Notes: generated by a model not told the origin, from the letters alone. A DNA stretch of 64,000 nt from Sphingomonas sp. PL-96 (GCF_020707215.1 NZ_JAJFET010000002.1:320257-384256), one strand, 5' to 3'. Counted from the stretch's first letter, positions 1-9,344 are shown. Numbers and translations are program-made.

Positions 1-119
1 ACTATCGCGGCGGCAAGGACAAGCTGTTCGGCTTCTTTGTCGGCCAGACGATGAAGGCGATGGCCGGCAAAGCCAACCCGGCGGTGGTGAACGAGCTGCT
101 GAAGAAGACGCTCGGGTGA
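1..119 (+). CDS. gatB: GatB C-terminus (partial): Asp/Glu-tRNA amidotransferase subunit B
   Basis: Only the last 38 codons lie in the window; the gene begins upstream. The frame ends in [16 protein letters not shown] followed by a [10 protein letters not shown] tail and TGA, which is the conserved helical GatB/YqeY-type tail that grips the tRNA. GatB is the part of the GatCAB complex that activates and amidates misacylated Glu-tRNA(Gln) or Asp-tRNA(Asn) in the cytoplasm. A cyclophilin gene follows 13 bp later on the same strand and may be cotranscribed. The identification rests on a short but characteristic tail. Confidence 0.85.
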   Translation, partial: YRGGKDKLFGFFVGQTMKAMAGKANPAVVNELLKKTLG

Positions 120-132
120 TCCGCGCGACTCG

Positions 133-864
133 GTGGCGGAGTGGCGGACGCCAAACCCGGCCGAGTTGCTGGTGCTCGACCTGGATCGCGGCCGGCTCGT
201 GATCGAGCTGGCGCCAGCGATCGCGCCCAAGGCGGTGGAGCGCGTGCGCATGCTCGCGAAACGGGGCACCTATGATGGACTGCTCGTTCATCGCGTGATC
301 CCTGAGCTGATCCAGACAGGCAATCCGAACAACCGCGACGGTGGCGGCACGGAGCTTCCCGACCTGGCGCCTGAGTTCTTTTTTGAACTGCCGTCCACCG
401 GAGCCACGGTGGTTCGCAGCGCAAGCGACGTTGCGGAAGGGTGGATCGGCAGCACCCCCTTTGTGTCGCAGGTGCGGCCCGACGGCAGCCGGCGCGGCTG
501 GGCGGCCTATTGCGCGGGCATGGCCGGCATGGGGCGGCAGGCAGCAATCGGAACCGCCAATAGCGAGCTGTTCGTGATGCGCACTGCCGGTCGCCGGCTC
601 GATCACGACTATACGTTGATCGGGCGGGTGGTCGCCGGGCTGGACGTGCTGCGCGGGCTCAAGGAGGGTGAGATTGCGCCCGATCCGGCACGGATCGTCC
701 GCGCGCGGCTTGCGTCGGACTTGCCCGTAGCAGAGCGTCCGAAGCTGCAGGTGATGGATGTACGGGGAAGGGCGTTTGCCGACCTGGTCGCCGCGGCGCG
801 GCAAGCGCGTGGCGCGGACCTGTCGGTATGCGATGTCGCGCCCCAGGTGCGCTCCGCCGGCTGA
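133..864 (+). CDS. cyclophilin-type peptidylprolyl isomerase
   Basis: A 243-residue protein with the cyclophilin core: an opening strand LLVLDLDRGRLVIEL, then YDGLLVHRVIPELIQTGNP (family FHRVI...QGG region, keeping the catalytic-type Arg), TANSELFVMRT (equivalent of the N-x-S-Q-F-F-I strand) and LDHDYTLIGRVVAGLDVL (family L-D-x-x-x-T-x-F-G-R-V). Such enzymes catalyse cis-trans isomerisation of prolyl bonds. The chosen start is GTG, and no ATG lies between it and the first core strand. No signal peptide is visible, although many sphingomonad homologues are exported, so the true N-terminus is uncertain. An extra C-terminal stretch of about 50 residues follows the core. It lies 13 bp after gatB. 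Confidence 0.8.
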   Translation: MAEWRTPNPAELLVLDLDRGRLVIELAPAIAPKAVERVRMLAKRGTYDGLLVHRVIPELIQTGNPNNRDGGGTELPDLAPEFFFELPSTGATVVRSASDVAEGWIGSTPFVSQVRPDGSRRGWAAYCAGMAGMGRQAAIGTANSELFVMRTAGRRLDHDYTLIGRVVAGLDVLRGLKEGEIAPDPARIVRARLASDLPVAERPKLQVMDVRGRAFADLVAAARQARGADLSVCDVAPQVRSAG

Positions 865-887
865 CGCCGGGGAGCGCGGGAGGCGGC

Positions 888-1106
888 TTATTGCTGCGTC
901 AGGTCCTGGTTCTTGACCACGCCGCCGGTGCCGGCCGTGCCGGCGAACTCGCCCGGCGGGTCGAGGGGCGAGGTGGTCCCGACCTTTGAGCCGAGCCGCT
1001 CGACATCGTCGGCGCGGGCCTGCACGGCCTGCTCGATGTCGCTGCGGGTGTCGTTGTCGGCTGCGGGATCGCTGTCGGGATGGGGGCTGCGTTCACGGTC
1101 GCTCAT
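888..1106 (-). CDS. small acidic hypothetical protein (72 aa)
   Basis: I do not recognise this protein. It is 72 residues long, hydrophilic and acidic at the N-terminus (MSDRERSPHPDSDPAADNDT), with a Gly/Thr-rich C-terminal half and no membrane segment or signal peptide. Translation is well supported: an AAAGGAGAG ribosome-binding site lies just before the ATG, and that site overlaps the stop codon of the upstream proline-rich gene, only 12 bp away, so the two form an operon. Small hydrophilic proteins of this kind in sphingomonads are often general-stress genes; that is inference, helped by an EcfG-like promoter candidate upstream of the operon. Confidence 0.7.
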   Translation of the reverse strand: MSDRERSPHPDSDPAADNDTRSDIEQAVQARADDVERLGSKVGTTSPLDPPGEFAGTAGTGGVVKNQDLTQQ

Positions 1107-1118
1107 GTAAACTCTCCT

Positions 1119-1349
1119 TTAGGCGTGCATGATCGGCTGGCCTGGGGCCGGCGTGATCGCCGGGTCGGTGCCGGGGTTGGGATAATCAATGTCCGGGCCG
1201 GGCGGGCTGATCTCCGGCGGCGGCGCGTCGGGACGCCCCGGTTCGCTCGGCTGCGGCGGGGCCTCCGGCTGCGGTGCGTCGGGGACGCCGGGCTCAGCCG
1301 GGGTCGGGGCCTCCGGTGGGGCGGCGGGGATGGGGGGCTCTACGGGCAT
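1119..1349 (-). CDS. small proline-rich hypothetical protein (76 aa)
   Basis: The 76-residue product is about one third proline, with P-E-x-P and A-P repeats throughout (for example PVEPPIPAAPPEAPTPAEPG) and almost no predicted secondary structure. It has no signal peptide, membrane span or cysteine. The ATG at 1349 is preceded by a good AAGGAGAG ribosome-binding site. The same reading frame stays open far upstream on the minus strand, but that part is only a shadow of the trigger factor gene, so the short form is the real one. It is the first gene of a two-gene operon with the 72-residue protein. Function unknown; extended proline-rich peptides may act as spacers or wall-associated linkers, but nothing here shows that. 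Confidence 0.65.
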   Translation of the reverse strand: MPVEPPIPAAPPEAPTPAEPGVPDAPQPEAPPQPSEPGRPDAPPPEISPPGPDIDYPNPGTDPAITPAPGQPIMHA

Positions 1350-1374
1350 GGAGTCTCTCCTTGGACACGCATCA

Positions 1375-1400
1375 AACGCACCGGCAGCACGCCTGGTTGC
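1375..1400 (-). promoter_or_regulatory. candidate EcfG-type (general stress) promoter
   Basis: Read on the minus strand, GCAAC is followed after 17 bases by CGTT, against the alphaproteobacterial EcfG consensus GGAAC-N16/17-CGTT (8 of 9 defined positions). The -10 element sits about 26 bases before the ATG of the proline-rich gene, a sensible distance. The motif is short and could occur by chance. Confidence 0.35.
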
Positions 1401-1462
1401 CACGACGCTTGCTCCCGTCTCCACGACTGCTATAGACGCCGCCGTGCCGGCGGTGTCCGCTC

Positions 1463-1547
1463 GCGGGCGTGGCGGAACTGGTAGACGCGCTGGATTTAGG
1501 TTCCAGTATCGAAAGATGTGGGGGTTCGACTCCCTTCGCCCGCACCA
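1463..1547 (+). tRNA. tRNA-Leu (anticodon TAG)
   Basis: An 85-nt class II tRNA. The acceptor stem GCGGGCG pairs with CGCCCGC, followed by discriminator A and an encoded CCA. The anticodon arm CTGGA-TTTAGGT-TCCAG gives anticodon TAG, which reads CTA (and CTG by wobble). The variable arm is long, as expected for leucine, and the T arm carries GGTTCGACTCC. It lies alone between the small-protein operon and tig. Confidence 0.95.
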
Positions 1548-1570
1548 GCTTCGCTCTCGTATGCGAAGCT
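1547..1570 (+). terminator. inverted repeat after tRNA-Leu, possible terminator
   Basis: AGCTTCGC and GCGAAGCT form a perfect 8-bp stem around an 8-base loop directly after the CCA end. Only TTGT follows, not a proper T-run, so it may instead mark the processing or Rho-dependent end of the tRNA transcript. Confidence 0.3.
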
Positions 1571-1616
1571 TGTAGGACACCGTGATCCCGATCCTATTGG
1601 ACGAAAGCTGTCGAGA

Positions 1617-3290
1617 ATGCAGACTGTCGAGACGTTGAACGAGGGTTTGAAGCGGGCCTACACGCTCACCATCACCGCGGCCGAAATCGACGCCAAGGTC
1701 GATGCCGAGGTGAAGCGCGTATCCCCGCAGATCCGCATGCCCGGCTTCCGCCCCGGCAAGGTGCCCGCGAACCTCGTCCGCAAGATGCACGGCCCGGCGC
1801 TCACCCAGGAAGCGCTCAACACCTCGATCCAGGAAGGCGTGCAGACCCTCCTTGCCGAGCAGAAGCTGCGTCCCGCGCTCCAGCCGCAGGTGTCGCTGAA
1901 CGACGGCTTCGAGCTCGGCCAGGACGCCGAGGTGAAGGTCGAGCTGGAAGTGCTGCCCGACGTGCCGGCACCCGCCATCGAGGGCCTGAAGCTCGAGCGC
2001 CTGACCGTTCCGGCCGACGAATCGGCGATCGACGAGCGCATCCAGCAGATCGCCGGCCAGAACAAGCGCCACGAAGACGCACCGGAAGGCCATGAAGCCG
2101 CGACCGGCGACCTGGTGGTCATGGACTTCGCCGGCAAGGTCGACGGCGTCGCCTTTGAAGGCGGCACCGGCGAGGGCATGTCGATCGAGATCGGCTCGGG
2201 CCGCCTGATTCCGGGCTTCGAGGACCAGCTGGTCGGCGTGAAGAAGGGCGACGAGAAGACCATCGAGGTCACCTTCCCCGAGGACTATGGCGTCGATACC
2301 CTCAAGGGCAAGCCGGCGACCTTCGACCTCAAGGTCACCGACGTCCGCGTGCCGGCCGGCGAGACCGTCCCCGACGACGAGTTCGCCAAGTCGCTGGGCC
2401 TGGAAAGCCTGGAGCAGCTGCGCGGCATCCTGAAGGACCAGGCCGGCCAGGAACTGAACGGCCTGACCCGCACTCACATGAAGCGCAAGCTGCTCGACCA
2501 GCTCGCCGCCGACCACGACTTCGAGGTTCCGCCCTCGATGGTCGAGGCCGAGTTCAACCAGATCTGGGCGCAGCTCCAGCACGAGGCGACTCACGAGGCC
2601 GACCAGGAGGCCGCGATGGCCGAGCTGGAGAAGGAGCGTGAGGACTATCGCGCGATTGCGGTGCGCCGCGTCCGCCTGGGCCTGCTCCTGTCGGAAATCG
2701 GCCAGGCCAACGGCGTCGAAGTCAGCCAGCAGGAAATGCAGCGCCTGATCCTGCAGGCAGCACAGCAGTATTCGCCGCAGGACCGCGAGCGCTTTATCCA
2801 GTACGTCCAGCAGGAGCCGATGGCGGCTGCCCAGCTGCGCGCGCCGCTGTATGAGGACAAGGTCGTCGACTTCCTGTTCGACAAGGCCGAGATCACCGAC
2901 CGCGAAGTGACCCGCGAAGAGCTGGAAGCCGCGATCGAGAGCGAGGACGGGTTCGCCAGCGGTACCCACGTCCACAACCATGATCACGACCACGACCATG
3001 GCCATGATCACGGGCATGACCACGATCACGGCCATGACCATGCACACGACCATGCCGAGACGGTCGAGGAATCGGCTGCCGAGCCGGTAAAGGCGAAGCG
3101 CAAGTCGGCAAAGGCTGTCGAAGCGGCCGACATCGAGCCGGCCTCCGCCGACGCGGAAGCCGCTCTGGCCGCGCCGAAGAAGAAGGCCGCGACCAAGAAG
3201 GCTGCCAAGGAAGAAGGCGCTGCGGACGAGGCCGGCGAGGCCGCCCCGAAGAAGAAGGCCGCCAAGAAGAAGGCCGACGACGCCGCCTAA
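1617..3290 (+). CDS. tig: trigger factor with His-rich C-terminal extension
   Basis: Trigger factor is the ribosome-bound chaperone and prolyl isomerase that receives nascent chains. The N-terminal ribosome-binding domain carries the signature MPGFRPGKVP (about residues 41-50). The FKBP-type PPIase domain follows (GDLVVMDFAGKVDG to about residue 245), then the helical chaperone arms. The protein has 557 residues, well above the usual 430-450. The excess is a tail of two blocks: an HDHDHDHGHDHG-type histidine/aspartate run near residues 455-475, and an Ala/Lys-rich stretch with several KKKA blocks at the C-terminus. The ATG at 1617 gives the standard N-terminus MQTVETLNEGLKR. A strong hairpin terminator follows. 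The gene is not adjacent to clpP here; two genes lie between them. Confidence 0.97.
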   Translation: MQTVETLNEGLKRAYTLTITAAEIDAKVDAEVKRVSPQIRMPGFRPGKVPANLVRKMHGPALTQEALNTSIQEGVQTLLAEQKLRPALQPQVSLNDGFELGQDAEVKVELEVLPDVPAPAIEGLKLERLTVPADESAIDERIQQIAGQNKRHEDAPEGHEAATGDLVVMDFAGKVDGVAFEGGTGEGMSIEIGSGRLIPGFEDQLVGVKKGDEKTIEVTFPEDYGVDTLKGKPATFDLKVTDVRVPAGETVPDDEFAKSLGLESLEQLRGILKDQAGQELNGLTRTHMKRKLLDQLAADHDFEVPPSMVEAEFNQIWAQLQHEATHEADQEAAMAELEKEREDYRAIAVRRVRLGLLLSEIGQANGVEVSQQEMQRLILQAAQQYSPQDRERFIQYVQQEPMAAAQLRAPLYEDKVVDFLFDKAEITDREVTREELEAAIESEDGFASGTHVHNHDHDHDHGHDHGHDHDHGHDHAHDHAETVEESAAEPVKAKRKSAKAVEAADIEPASADAEAALAAPKKKAATKKAAKEEGAADEAGEAAPKKKAAKKKADDAA

Positions 3291-3316
3291 GCAGGCGCTT
3301 CAGCCGAAAAGGACGA

Positions 3317-3352
3317 GGGCTGCAGGTCGCGAGACCTGCGGCCCTTTTCTTT
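3317..3352 (+). terminator. Rho-independent terminator of tig
   Basis: GGGCTGCAGGTC and GACCTGCGGCCC form a 12-bp stem (one G-T pair) around a GCGA tetraloop, followed by TTTTCTTT. It lies 27 bp after the tig stop codon. Confidence 0.85.
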
Positions 3353-3405
3353 GTCGGCTCGACAAGCGGTATCGTGTTCCCGCCCACCTTTCACAGGAAA
3401 AGCAG

Positions 3406-3819
3406 ATGCTGCGTATCACCGGACTTGCAATGGCACTCGGGCTCGCAAGCTGTGGCAGTGCCCACGAGCGTAGGGAGGCGGGACCGGCTAACCGGATCGC
3501 GTCAGCGGAAAAGGCGGCCGCAGTCGATCCTGAGCCGATCGCCGACCCGGCGCAATCCGAGCAGACTGACGGCGCTGCCGAACAGACGACGGGAGCGAAG
3601 CTGCCCGCGGATGTGGTGGCCTTCCGCGAGCGACGGGACGAATGCGACCATTTCCGTGGCGAGGACCCTTATGACGCCGAACGTGCCGCTTTTCTCAGCG
3701 AGGCGCTGGCGCGTACCTGCACGGGCACGGACGCCGAACTGAAGGCGTTGCGAGCGCGGTACGCGGCCAATGCCGCCATACTCGCTGCCCTTGCCGACTA
3801 TGAGGACGAGGCAGAGTAG
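3406..3819 (+). CDS. small lipoprotein, function unknown
   Basis: A 137-residue protein that starts MLRITGLAMALGLASCGS: a short hydrophobic signal ending in the lipobox LASC, so Cys16 should be lipidated and the protein anchored in the cell envelope. The mature part is hydrophilic, rich in Ala and Glu, with two further cysteines in the second half (around the DECDHF and RTCTGT segments) that could pair, and a helical acidic C-terminus. The ATG follows an AGGAAA ribosome-binding site at a good distance. I do not recognise the family. It is flanked by the tig terminator and a 173-bp gap, so it is probably transcribed on its own. Confidence 0.75.
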   Translation: MLRITGLAMALGLASCGSAHERREAGPANRIASAEKAAAVDPEPIADPAQSEQTDGAAEQTTGAKLPADVVAFRERRDECDHFRGEDPYDAERAAFLSEALARTCTGTDAELKALRARYAANAAILAALADYEDEAE

Positions 3820-3992
3820 CAAGGGATCACATGCGGTCACTTCGTGGTCTCGCGGACGGATGTCCGGTTCCAGCAGGTGGCGAGCCATCTGGCCGTGCGG
3901 TCCGGCTAACCTGCGCGCACGCCTTTTGTGCTGGCGAGGTGTCTCGGGGATAGGCTAGGCGCAGGCGCAGTCCAGACGCTACCGGAAGCTGC

Positions 3993-4910
3993 ATGAAGAT
4001 CGCCGTCCTCTTGCCCTGCTACAATGAAGAGGCTGCGATTGCGCAGACGGTGGCGGGGTTCCGCGAGGCGCTGCCGGATGCGACGATCTACGTCTACGAC
4101 AACAACAGCCAGGATCGCACCGTCGCGGTCGCGCGCGAGGCGGGGGCGGTGGTTCGCTCCGAACGCATCCAGGGCAAGGGCGCCGTTGTGCGCCGCATGT
4201 TCGCCGACATCGAAGCCGACGTCTACGTGATGGCGGACGGCGACGCGACCTATGACGCCAGCGTCGCGCCGGCGATGGTCGCGCAGCTGGTCGGCGAGCA
4301 GCTCGACATGATCGTCGGCTCGCGCGTCGAGCAGCACCAGGCCGCCTATCGTCGCGGGCACCGGTTCGGCAACCGCGCCATGACCGGCATTCTCGCCCGG
4401 CTGTTCGGGCGCAGCTTCACCGACATCTTTTCCGGCTACCGCGTCTTCTCGCGCCGCTTCGTGAAGAGCTTCCCGTCGCTTTCGGGCGGGTTCGAGATCG
4501 AAACCGAGATCAGCGTCCACGCGCTCGAGCTCAAGATGCCGGTCGCCGAGGTCGAGACCTGCTATTTCGCGCGACCGGAAGGGTCGCATTCCAAGCTCAG
4601 CACCTATCGCGACGGCTGGCGGATCGCGCGCACCATCGCGACGCTCTATCGCTTCGAGCGGCCGTTGTGGTTCTTTGGCGCGTTGGGCCTGATCCTCGCG
4701 GCCGTTGCGCTGCTGCTGGCGGTGCCGCTGGTGGTTACCTATCTACAGACCGGTCTCGTGCCGCGCTTCCCGACCGCGATCCTGGTGACGGGCCTGATGA
4801 TCCTTGCATCGCTGTGCGGATTCTCGGGGCTGATCCTCGACACGGTGGTGCGCGGGCGGGTCGAGGTGCGGCGGCTGGCCTATCTGGCGCATCCGGCCCC
4901 CGGCAACTGA
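3993..4910 (+). CDS. membrane-anchored family 2 glycosyltransferase
   Basis: The 305-residue product opens with the GT-A signature [18 protein letters not shown] and [12 protein letters not shown], followed by MADGDATYD, which supplies the DxD metal/nucleotide-sugar site. [14 protein letters not shown] block is typical of the DPM1/DPG synthase-like branch, which transfers sugar from a nucleotide sugar to a polyprenyl phosphate. Two hydrophobic segments near residues 227-250 and 260-285 would anchor the C-terminus in the inner membrane. No glycan cluster surrounds it, so the acceptor cannot be named. Whether the lipid is undecaprenyl phosphate is inference from the family. Confidence 0.88.
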   Translation: MKIAVLLPCYNEEAAIAQTVAGFREALPDATIYVYDNNSQDRTVAVAREAGAVVRSERIQGKGAVVRRMFADIEADVYVMADGDATYDASVAPAMVAQLVGEQLDMIVGSRVEQHQAAYRRGHRFGNRAMTGILARLFGRSFTDIFSGYRVFSRRFVKSFPSLSGGFEIETEISVHALELKMPVAEVETCYFARPEGSHSKLSTYRDGWRIARTIATLYRFERPLWFFGALGLILAAVALLLAVPLVVTYLQTGLVPRFPTAILVTGLMILASLCGFSGLILDTVVRGRVEVRRLAYLAHPAPGN

Positions 4911-4999
4911 CGTCCCGCCGCGGATCGCAGCTTGCGGCCCTTGCGCCGGACGATCCGAGCGCCGATGTTGTATTTCGAACCTTATCAAGCGGGAACCCA

Positions 5000-5626
5000 A
5001 TGCAGGACATCCACGACGCCCTCGTCCCCATCGTCATCGAACAGTCGAGCCGCGGCGAGCGCAGCTTCGACATCTATTCGCGCCTGCTGCGTGAGCGGAT
5101 CGTGTTCGTGACCGGTGGCGTCGAGGATCACATGGCGTCGCTCATCACCGCCCAGTTGCTCTTCCTCGAGTCCGAGAACCCGAAGAAGGACATCTGGATG
5201 TACATCAACTCGCCGGGTGGCGTGGTGACCGCCGGCATGGCGATCCACGACACCATGCAGTATATCCGTCCGCGCGTCGGCACGGTGTGCATCGGCCAGG
5301 CAGCCTCGATGGGCAGCTTCCTGCTCGCCAGCGGTGAGCCCGGGATGCGCGTTGCGCTCACCAACGCGCGCATCATGGTCCACCAGCCGTCGGGCGGCGC
5401 CCAGGGCATGGCCTCGGACATCGAGATCCAGGCCAAGGAAATCCTGCGCATCCGTCGCCGGATGAACGACCTCTACGCCAAGTACACGGGCAAGCCGCTG
5501 GAGGAGATCGAGCGGGCGATGGACCGTGACACGTTCCTGGAAGCGGACGAAGCCAAGGCGTTCGGCCTGGTTGACCAGGTGTTCGACAAGCGTCCGGCCC
5601 CGGCCGAGGAAGCGCCTGCGGCCTGA
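5000..5626 (+). CDS. clpP: ATP-dependent Clp protease proteolytic subunit
   Basis: ClpP forms the barrel-shaped serine peptidase that degrades substrates fed by ClpX or ClpA. The 208-residue protein has the complete triad: Ser103 in GQAASMGSF, His128 in MVHQPSGG and Asp177 in MDRDTF, plus the oxyanion-hole loop SPGGVV. The short N-terminal part before [12 protein letters not shown] is the usual propeptide and axial loop region. The frame is open further upstream, but ATG 5000 gives the conserved start. clpX follows after 144 bp on the same strand, the classic clpP-clpX pairing. In alphaproteobacteria ClpXP degrades the cell-cycle regulator CtrA, and an RcdA-like adaptor is encoded at 55.5 kb. 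Confidence 0.98.
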   Translation: MQDIHDALVPIVIEQSSRGERSFDIYSRLLRERIVFVTGGVEDHMASLITAQLLFLESENPKKDIWMYINSPGGVVTAGMAIHDTMQYIRPRVGTVCIGQAASMGSFLLASGEPGMRVALTNARIMVHQPSGGAQGMASDIEIQAKEILRIRRRMNDLYAKYTGKPLEEIERAMDRDTFLEADEAKAFGLVDQVFDKRPAPAEEAPAA

Positions 5627-5642
5627 TCCGCGGCTGGAACAT

Positions 5643-5670
5643 GCCCGCGCCTGAATCCGGCGGCGCGGGC
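5643..5670 (+). terminator. hairpin between clpP and clpX
   Basis: GCCCGCGCC and GGCGCGGGC form a perfect 9-bp stem with a 10-base loop, 17 bp after the clpP stop. No T-run follows, so it may weaken or process the clpP-clpX transcript rather than end it. Confidence 0.35.
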
Positions 5671-5700
5671 AACGTCCTGATAACTCACGTGTTTTATGGA

Positions 5701-5728
5701 TTGCCGGACGGGTGCCCGAGTGTAGACT
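5701..5728 (+). promoter_or_regulatory. candidate promoter for clpX
   Basis: TTGCCG and TAGACT are separated by 16 bp in the clpP-clpX gap, about 42 bp before the clpX ATG. It matches a housekeeping-sigma promoter only moderately. Confidence 0.3.
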
Positions 5729-5770
5729 GTCGGGCGGTGTAACGCGCCTAGGTGCGCGGGAGAGAAGTGA

Positions 5771-7036
<1,266 letters not shown>

Positions 7037-7064
7037 TCGGCGGCGCGCCCTGGCCAATGAACAC

Positions 7065-7098
7065 GAACGGGCGCCCGCAACGGCGCCCGTTCTGCTTT
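7065..7098 (+). terminator. Rho-independent terminator of clpX
   Basis: GAACGGGCGCC and GGCGCCCGTTC form a perfect 11-bp stem around a 6-base loop, followed by TGCTTT. It closes the clpP-clpX unit. Confidence 0.75.
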
Positions 7099-7149
7099 GA
7101 GGGGCTGCGGATGTCGGGGGCGCCGCGGCCGCAAGAACGGAGACTTCGA

Positions 7150-7641
7150 ATGATGAACACCAAGACCGCGACCCTGCTCGGCGCTGCCCTCGCCCCCGTG
7201 CTGCTCGCCGCCGGCCCCGCGGCCGCAGAGCCCGGCGACCCCGGTGCCTGCACCGCCGCCACGCAGACCCGGCTGATGGTGACGCTGCGCGGGCTCAAGA
7301 ACAGCACCGGCAAGGTCCGCGTCCAGCTGTACGACGGCGCCGGCTTCCTGAAGAAGGGTCGCTGGCTCGGCCGCGTCGAAGTGCCGGCGCGCGACGGCGC
7401 CACCGTCTGCATCGCGGTACCGAGCGCGGGCAACTATGCCGTCGCGGTCCGCCACGACGCCAACGGCAACGGCAAGTCCGACTGGAACGACGGCGGCGGC
7501 TTCACCCGCGACCCCAAGCTGTCGCTGACGAAGCTGGAGCCGGACTTCGCAAAGGTCGCGATTCCCGTCCACGCTGGCGAGAACCGCGCAACGGTGACGA
7601 TGAACTACCGCCGCGGGCTGAGCGTCGGGCCAATTCGGTAA
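7150..7641 (+). CDS. exported DUF2141 family protein
   Basis: A 163-residue protein with a Sec signal peptide (hydrophobic LLGAALAPVLLAAG, probable cleavage after PAAA near residue 27). The mature domain is the DUF2141 beta-sandwich: LMVTLRGLKNSTGKVRVQLYD, VCIAVPSAGNYAVAVRHDANGNGK and FTRDPKLSLTKLEPDFAKVAIPV. No enzymatic role is known for the family; it looks like a periplasmic binding or structural domain. Two adjacent ATGs are possible; the first follows an ACGGAGAC ribosome-binding site. Its 3' part (7441-7641) is repeated in a decayed form at 9341-9540, joined to a copy of the mfd 3' end. Confidence 0.85.
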   Translation: MMNTKTATLLGAALAPVLLAAGPAAAEPGDPGACTAATQTRLMVTLRGLKNSTGKVRVQLYDGAGFLKKGRWLGRVEVPARDGATVCIAVPSAGNYAVAVRHDANGNGKSDWNDGGGFTRDPKLSLTKLEPDFAKVAIPVHAGENRATVTMNYRRGLSVGPIR

Positions 7642-7810
7642 AGCCTCCCGCGCGAGATTGTCCGCAGCGCGATCGCACCGGGAGTGCCGGGCATTGTGTT
7701 GCGGGCCAGATCATGCATAAATTGAGCACGGGCTTTTTCTGCGGGCGCCCGTTCAGACGGTTGTCGTCCAAGTCCGCTCCCGGAGTCGCGCCCAGCGACC
7801 AGGAGCCGAT

Positions 7811-9004
7811 ATGGTGCACACCACAGCCTCACGCCCGACCGTCATTGGTCTTCCCCAACTGTTTGCGAAGTTCTTGCGTTTCGGTCTGCTCGCCTTTGGC
7901 GGTCCCGTCGCGCAGATCGCAATGATCCGGCAGGCGCTGGTAGAGGAAGAGGGCTGGATCACCAGCAGTCGCTTCAACCGATTGCTGGCGGTGTTGCAGG
8001 TGCTGCCGGGGCCGGAAGCCCATGAGCTGTGCGTGCACATGGGCATGGTGGCGCGCGGGCGCCTCGGAGGCCTGTTGGCGGGGCTCGGGTTCATGCTGCC
8101 GGGCCTCGTGCTGATGCTGCTGTGCGCCTGGGGCTATGCCGCTTTCATCGCGGGCAACGGGCAACTCGCGGGCATGCTGCTCGGCGTGCAGGCGGCGGTG
8201 CTGGCAATCATCCTGCGCGCCGTGCACCGGATCGGAACCCATGTACTGGTGGACCGCGCACTTGTCGGACTGGCCGTACTGGGGCTGATCGGGACGCTGG
8301 TCGGCGTGCCCTTCTGGGTGCTGCTGCTGGCGGCCGGCGCTGCATACGCCTGCCTGCGCAACTCGGCCGCGATCTGGGGGTTGGTGGCTCTGGTGGCGTT
8401 CGCGGCCTGGGTTACCATCCGGACTGGCGGAGCAGTCGAGGTCGCCTCCGTGAATAGCGCAACTGCTTCCGCCAGTATCGCTGCCCTGTTCGTCGCGGGA
8501 TTGAAGGGCGGATTGCTGACCTTTGGCGGCGCCTATACCGCCATCCCTTACGTCCGCGGCGACACGGCCGGGCGCGGCTGGTTGTCGGACGGAGCGTTCC
8601 TGGACGGGGTAGCGCTCGCGGGGCTGCTGCCCGCCCCGCTTGTGATCTTCGCGACCTTCGCAGGCTATCTTGCCGGTGGCCTGGCGGGGGCGCTTGCGAT
8701 CACCGCGGGCATGTTCCTGCCGGCCTTTGCCTTCTCCCTCATCTTCTTCGAGCGACTGGAGGCGCTGGTCGACAACCCGACGTTCCACCGCGTGCTGGAC
8801 GGTGTCGCGGCGATGGTGGTCGGCATCATCGCGGCGACGTTCCTGGAGCTTGGCGCCAGCACGCTGGACCGGGCGCCGCGGCTGCTGCCGGTGGCGGGGA
8901 TCTTTGTGCTCGCCGCTCTGGTCAGTTGGCGGCTGAAGCGGTCATGGACTCCTGCTGCCCTTGTCGTCGCCGGCGGCGCAGCCGGCTGGCTCGCGCTCTC
9001 CTGA
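7811..9004 (+). CDS. chrA: chromate transporter (long-chain CHR family)
   Basis: The 397-residue membrane protein has two homologous CHR halves. The first is marked by FLRFGLLAFGGPVAQIAMI and VLQVLPGPEAHELCVHMG, the second by GLKGGLLTFGGAYTAIPYV and LDGVALAGLLPAPLVIF. About ten hydrophobic segments are spread over both. ChrA exports chromate, lowering cytoplasmic chromate and sometimes sulphate. A candidate promoter (TTGTGT at 7694, TAAATT at 7718, 18-bp spacing) lies in the AT-richer patch upstream. No chrB-type regulator is next to it. The gene lies directly before the chimeric mfd/DUF2141 scar and is one of two different cargoes in the duplicated segment, so it is probably a recent or strain-variable acquisition. 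Confidence 0.92.
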   Translation: MVHTTASRPTVIGLPQLFAKFLRFGLLAFGGPVAQIAMIRQALVEEEGWITSSRFNRLLAVLQVLPGPEAHELCVHMGMVARGRLGGLLAGLGFMLPGLVLMLLCAWGYAAFIAGNGQLAGMLLGVQAAVLAIILRAVHRIGTHVLVDRALVGLAVLGLIGTLVGVPFWVLLLAAGAAYACLRNSAAIWGLVALVAFAAWVTIRTGGAVEVASVNSATASASIAALFVAGLKGGLLTFGGAYTAIPYVRGDTAGRGWLSDGAFLDGVALAGLLPAPLVIFATFAGYLAGGLAGALAITAGMFLPAFAFSLIFFERLEALVDNPTFHRVLDGVAAMVVGIIAATFLELGASTLDRAPRLLPVAGIFVLAALVSWRLKRSWTPAALVVAGGAAGWLALS

Positions 9005-9040
9005 GACACTGCTTGAGGGGCAAGGCGGCGGGCTTACGGC

Positions 9041-9344
9041 TCACCCCGCCGCCTTCGCCAGGCCTCGCGACAGCTGCAGCGCGCCGTGGAGGCGGCTGCG
9101 CGGGTCCGGCCAGGCGCGGGAGATGGCGAGCTTCATGTCCGGACGCAGCTTCGCCGCGCCGCCCAGCCGGTCGACATAGGCGAGGAGGTTGGGGACGTTC
9201 GGGAAATTGTCCTCGTGGAACGTCACGATCGCGCCGCGCGCGCCGACGTCGATCTTGGCGATGCAGGCGCGCTTGGCGTTGAGCTTGGTCTCGATGAGCT
9301 TGAGCAGGTTCTCGGTCGCCTCGGGCAGCTTGCCGAAGCGGTCG
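9041..9344 (-). pseudogene. orphan copy of the mfd 3' end
   Basis: This 304-bp stretch is a gap-free copy of the last part of mfd (11219-11522). It encodes the same final 100 residues (from DRFGKLPEATENL to LAKAAG) and then stops with TGA instead of TAG. I count six nucleotide differences in the coding part, all at synonymous positions. The copy has no promoter, no proper start and lacks the other 90 percent of Mfd, so it cannot be functional. Its inner end is fused through the four shared bases GTCG (9341-9344) to a copy of the DUF2141 3' end. Confidence 0.92.
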
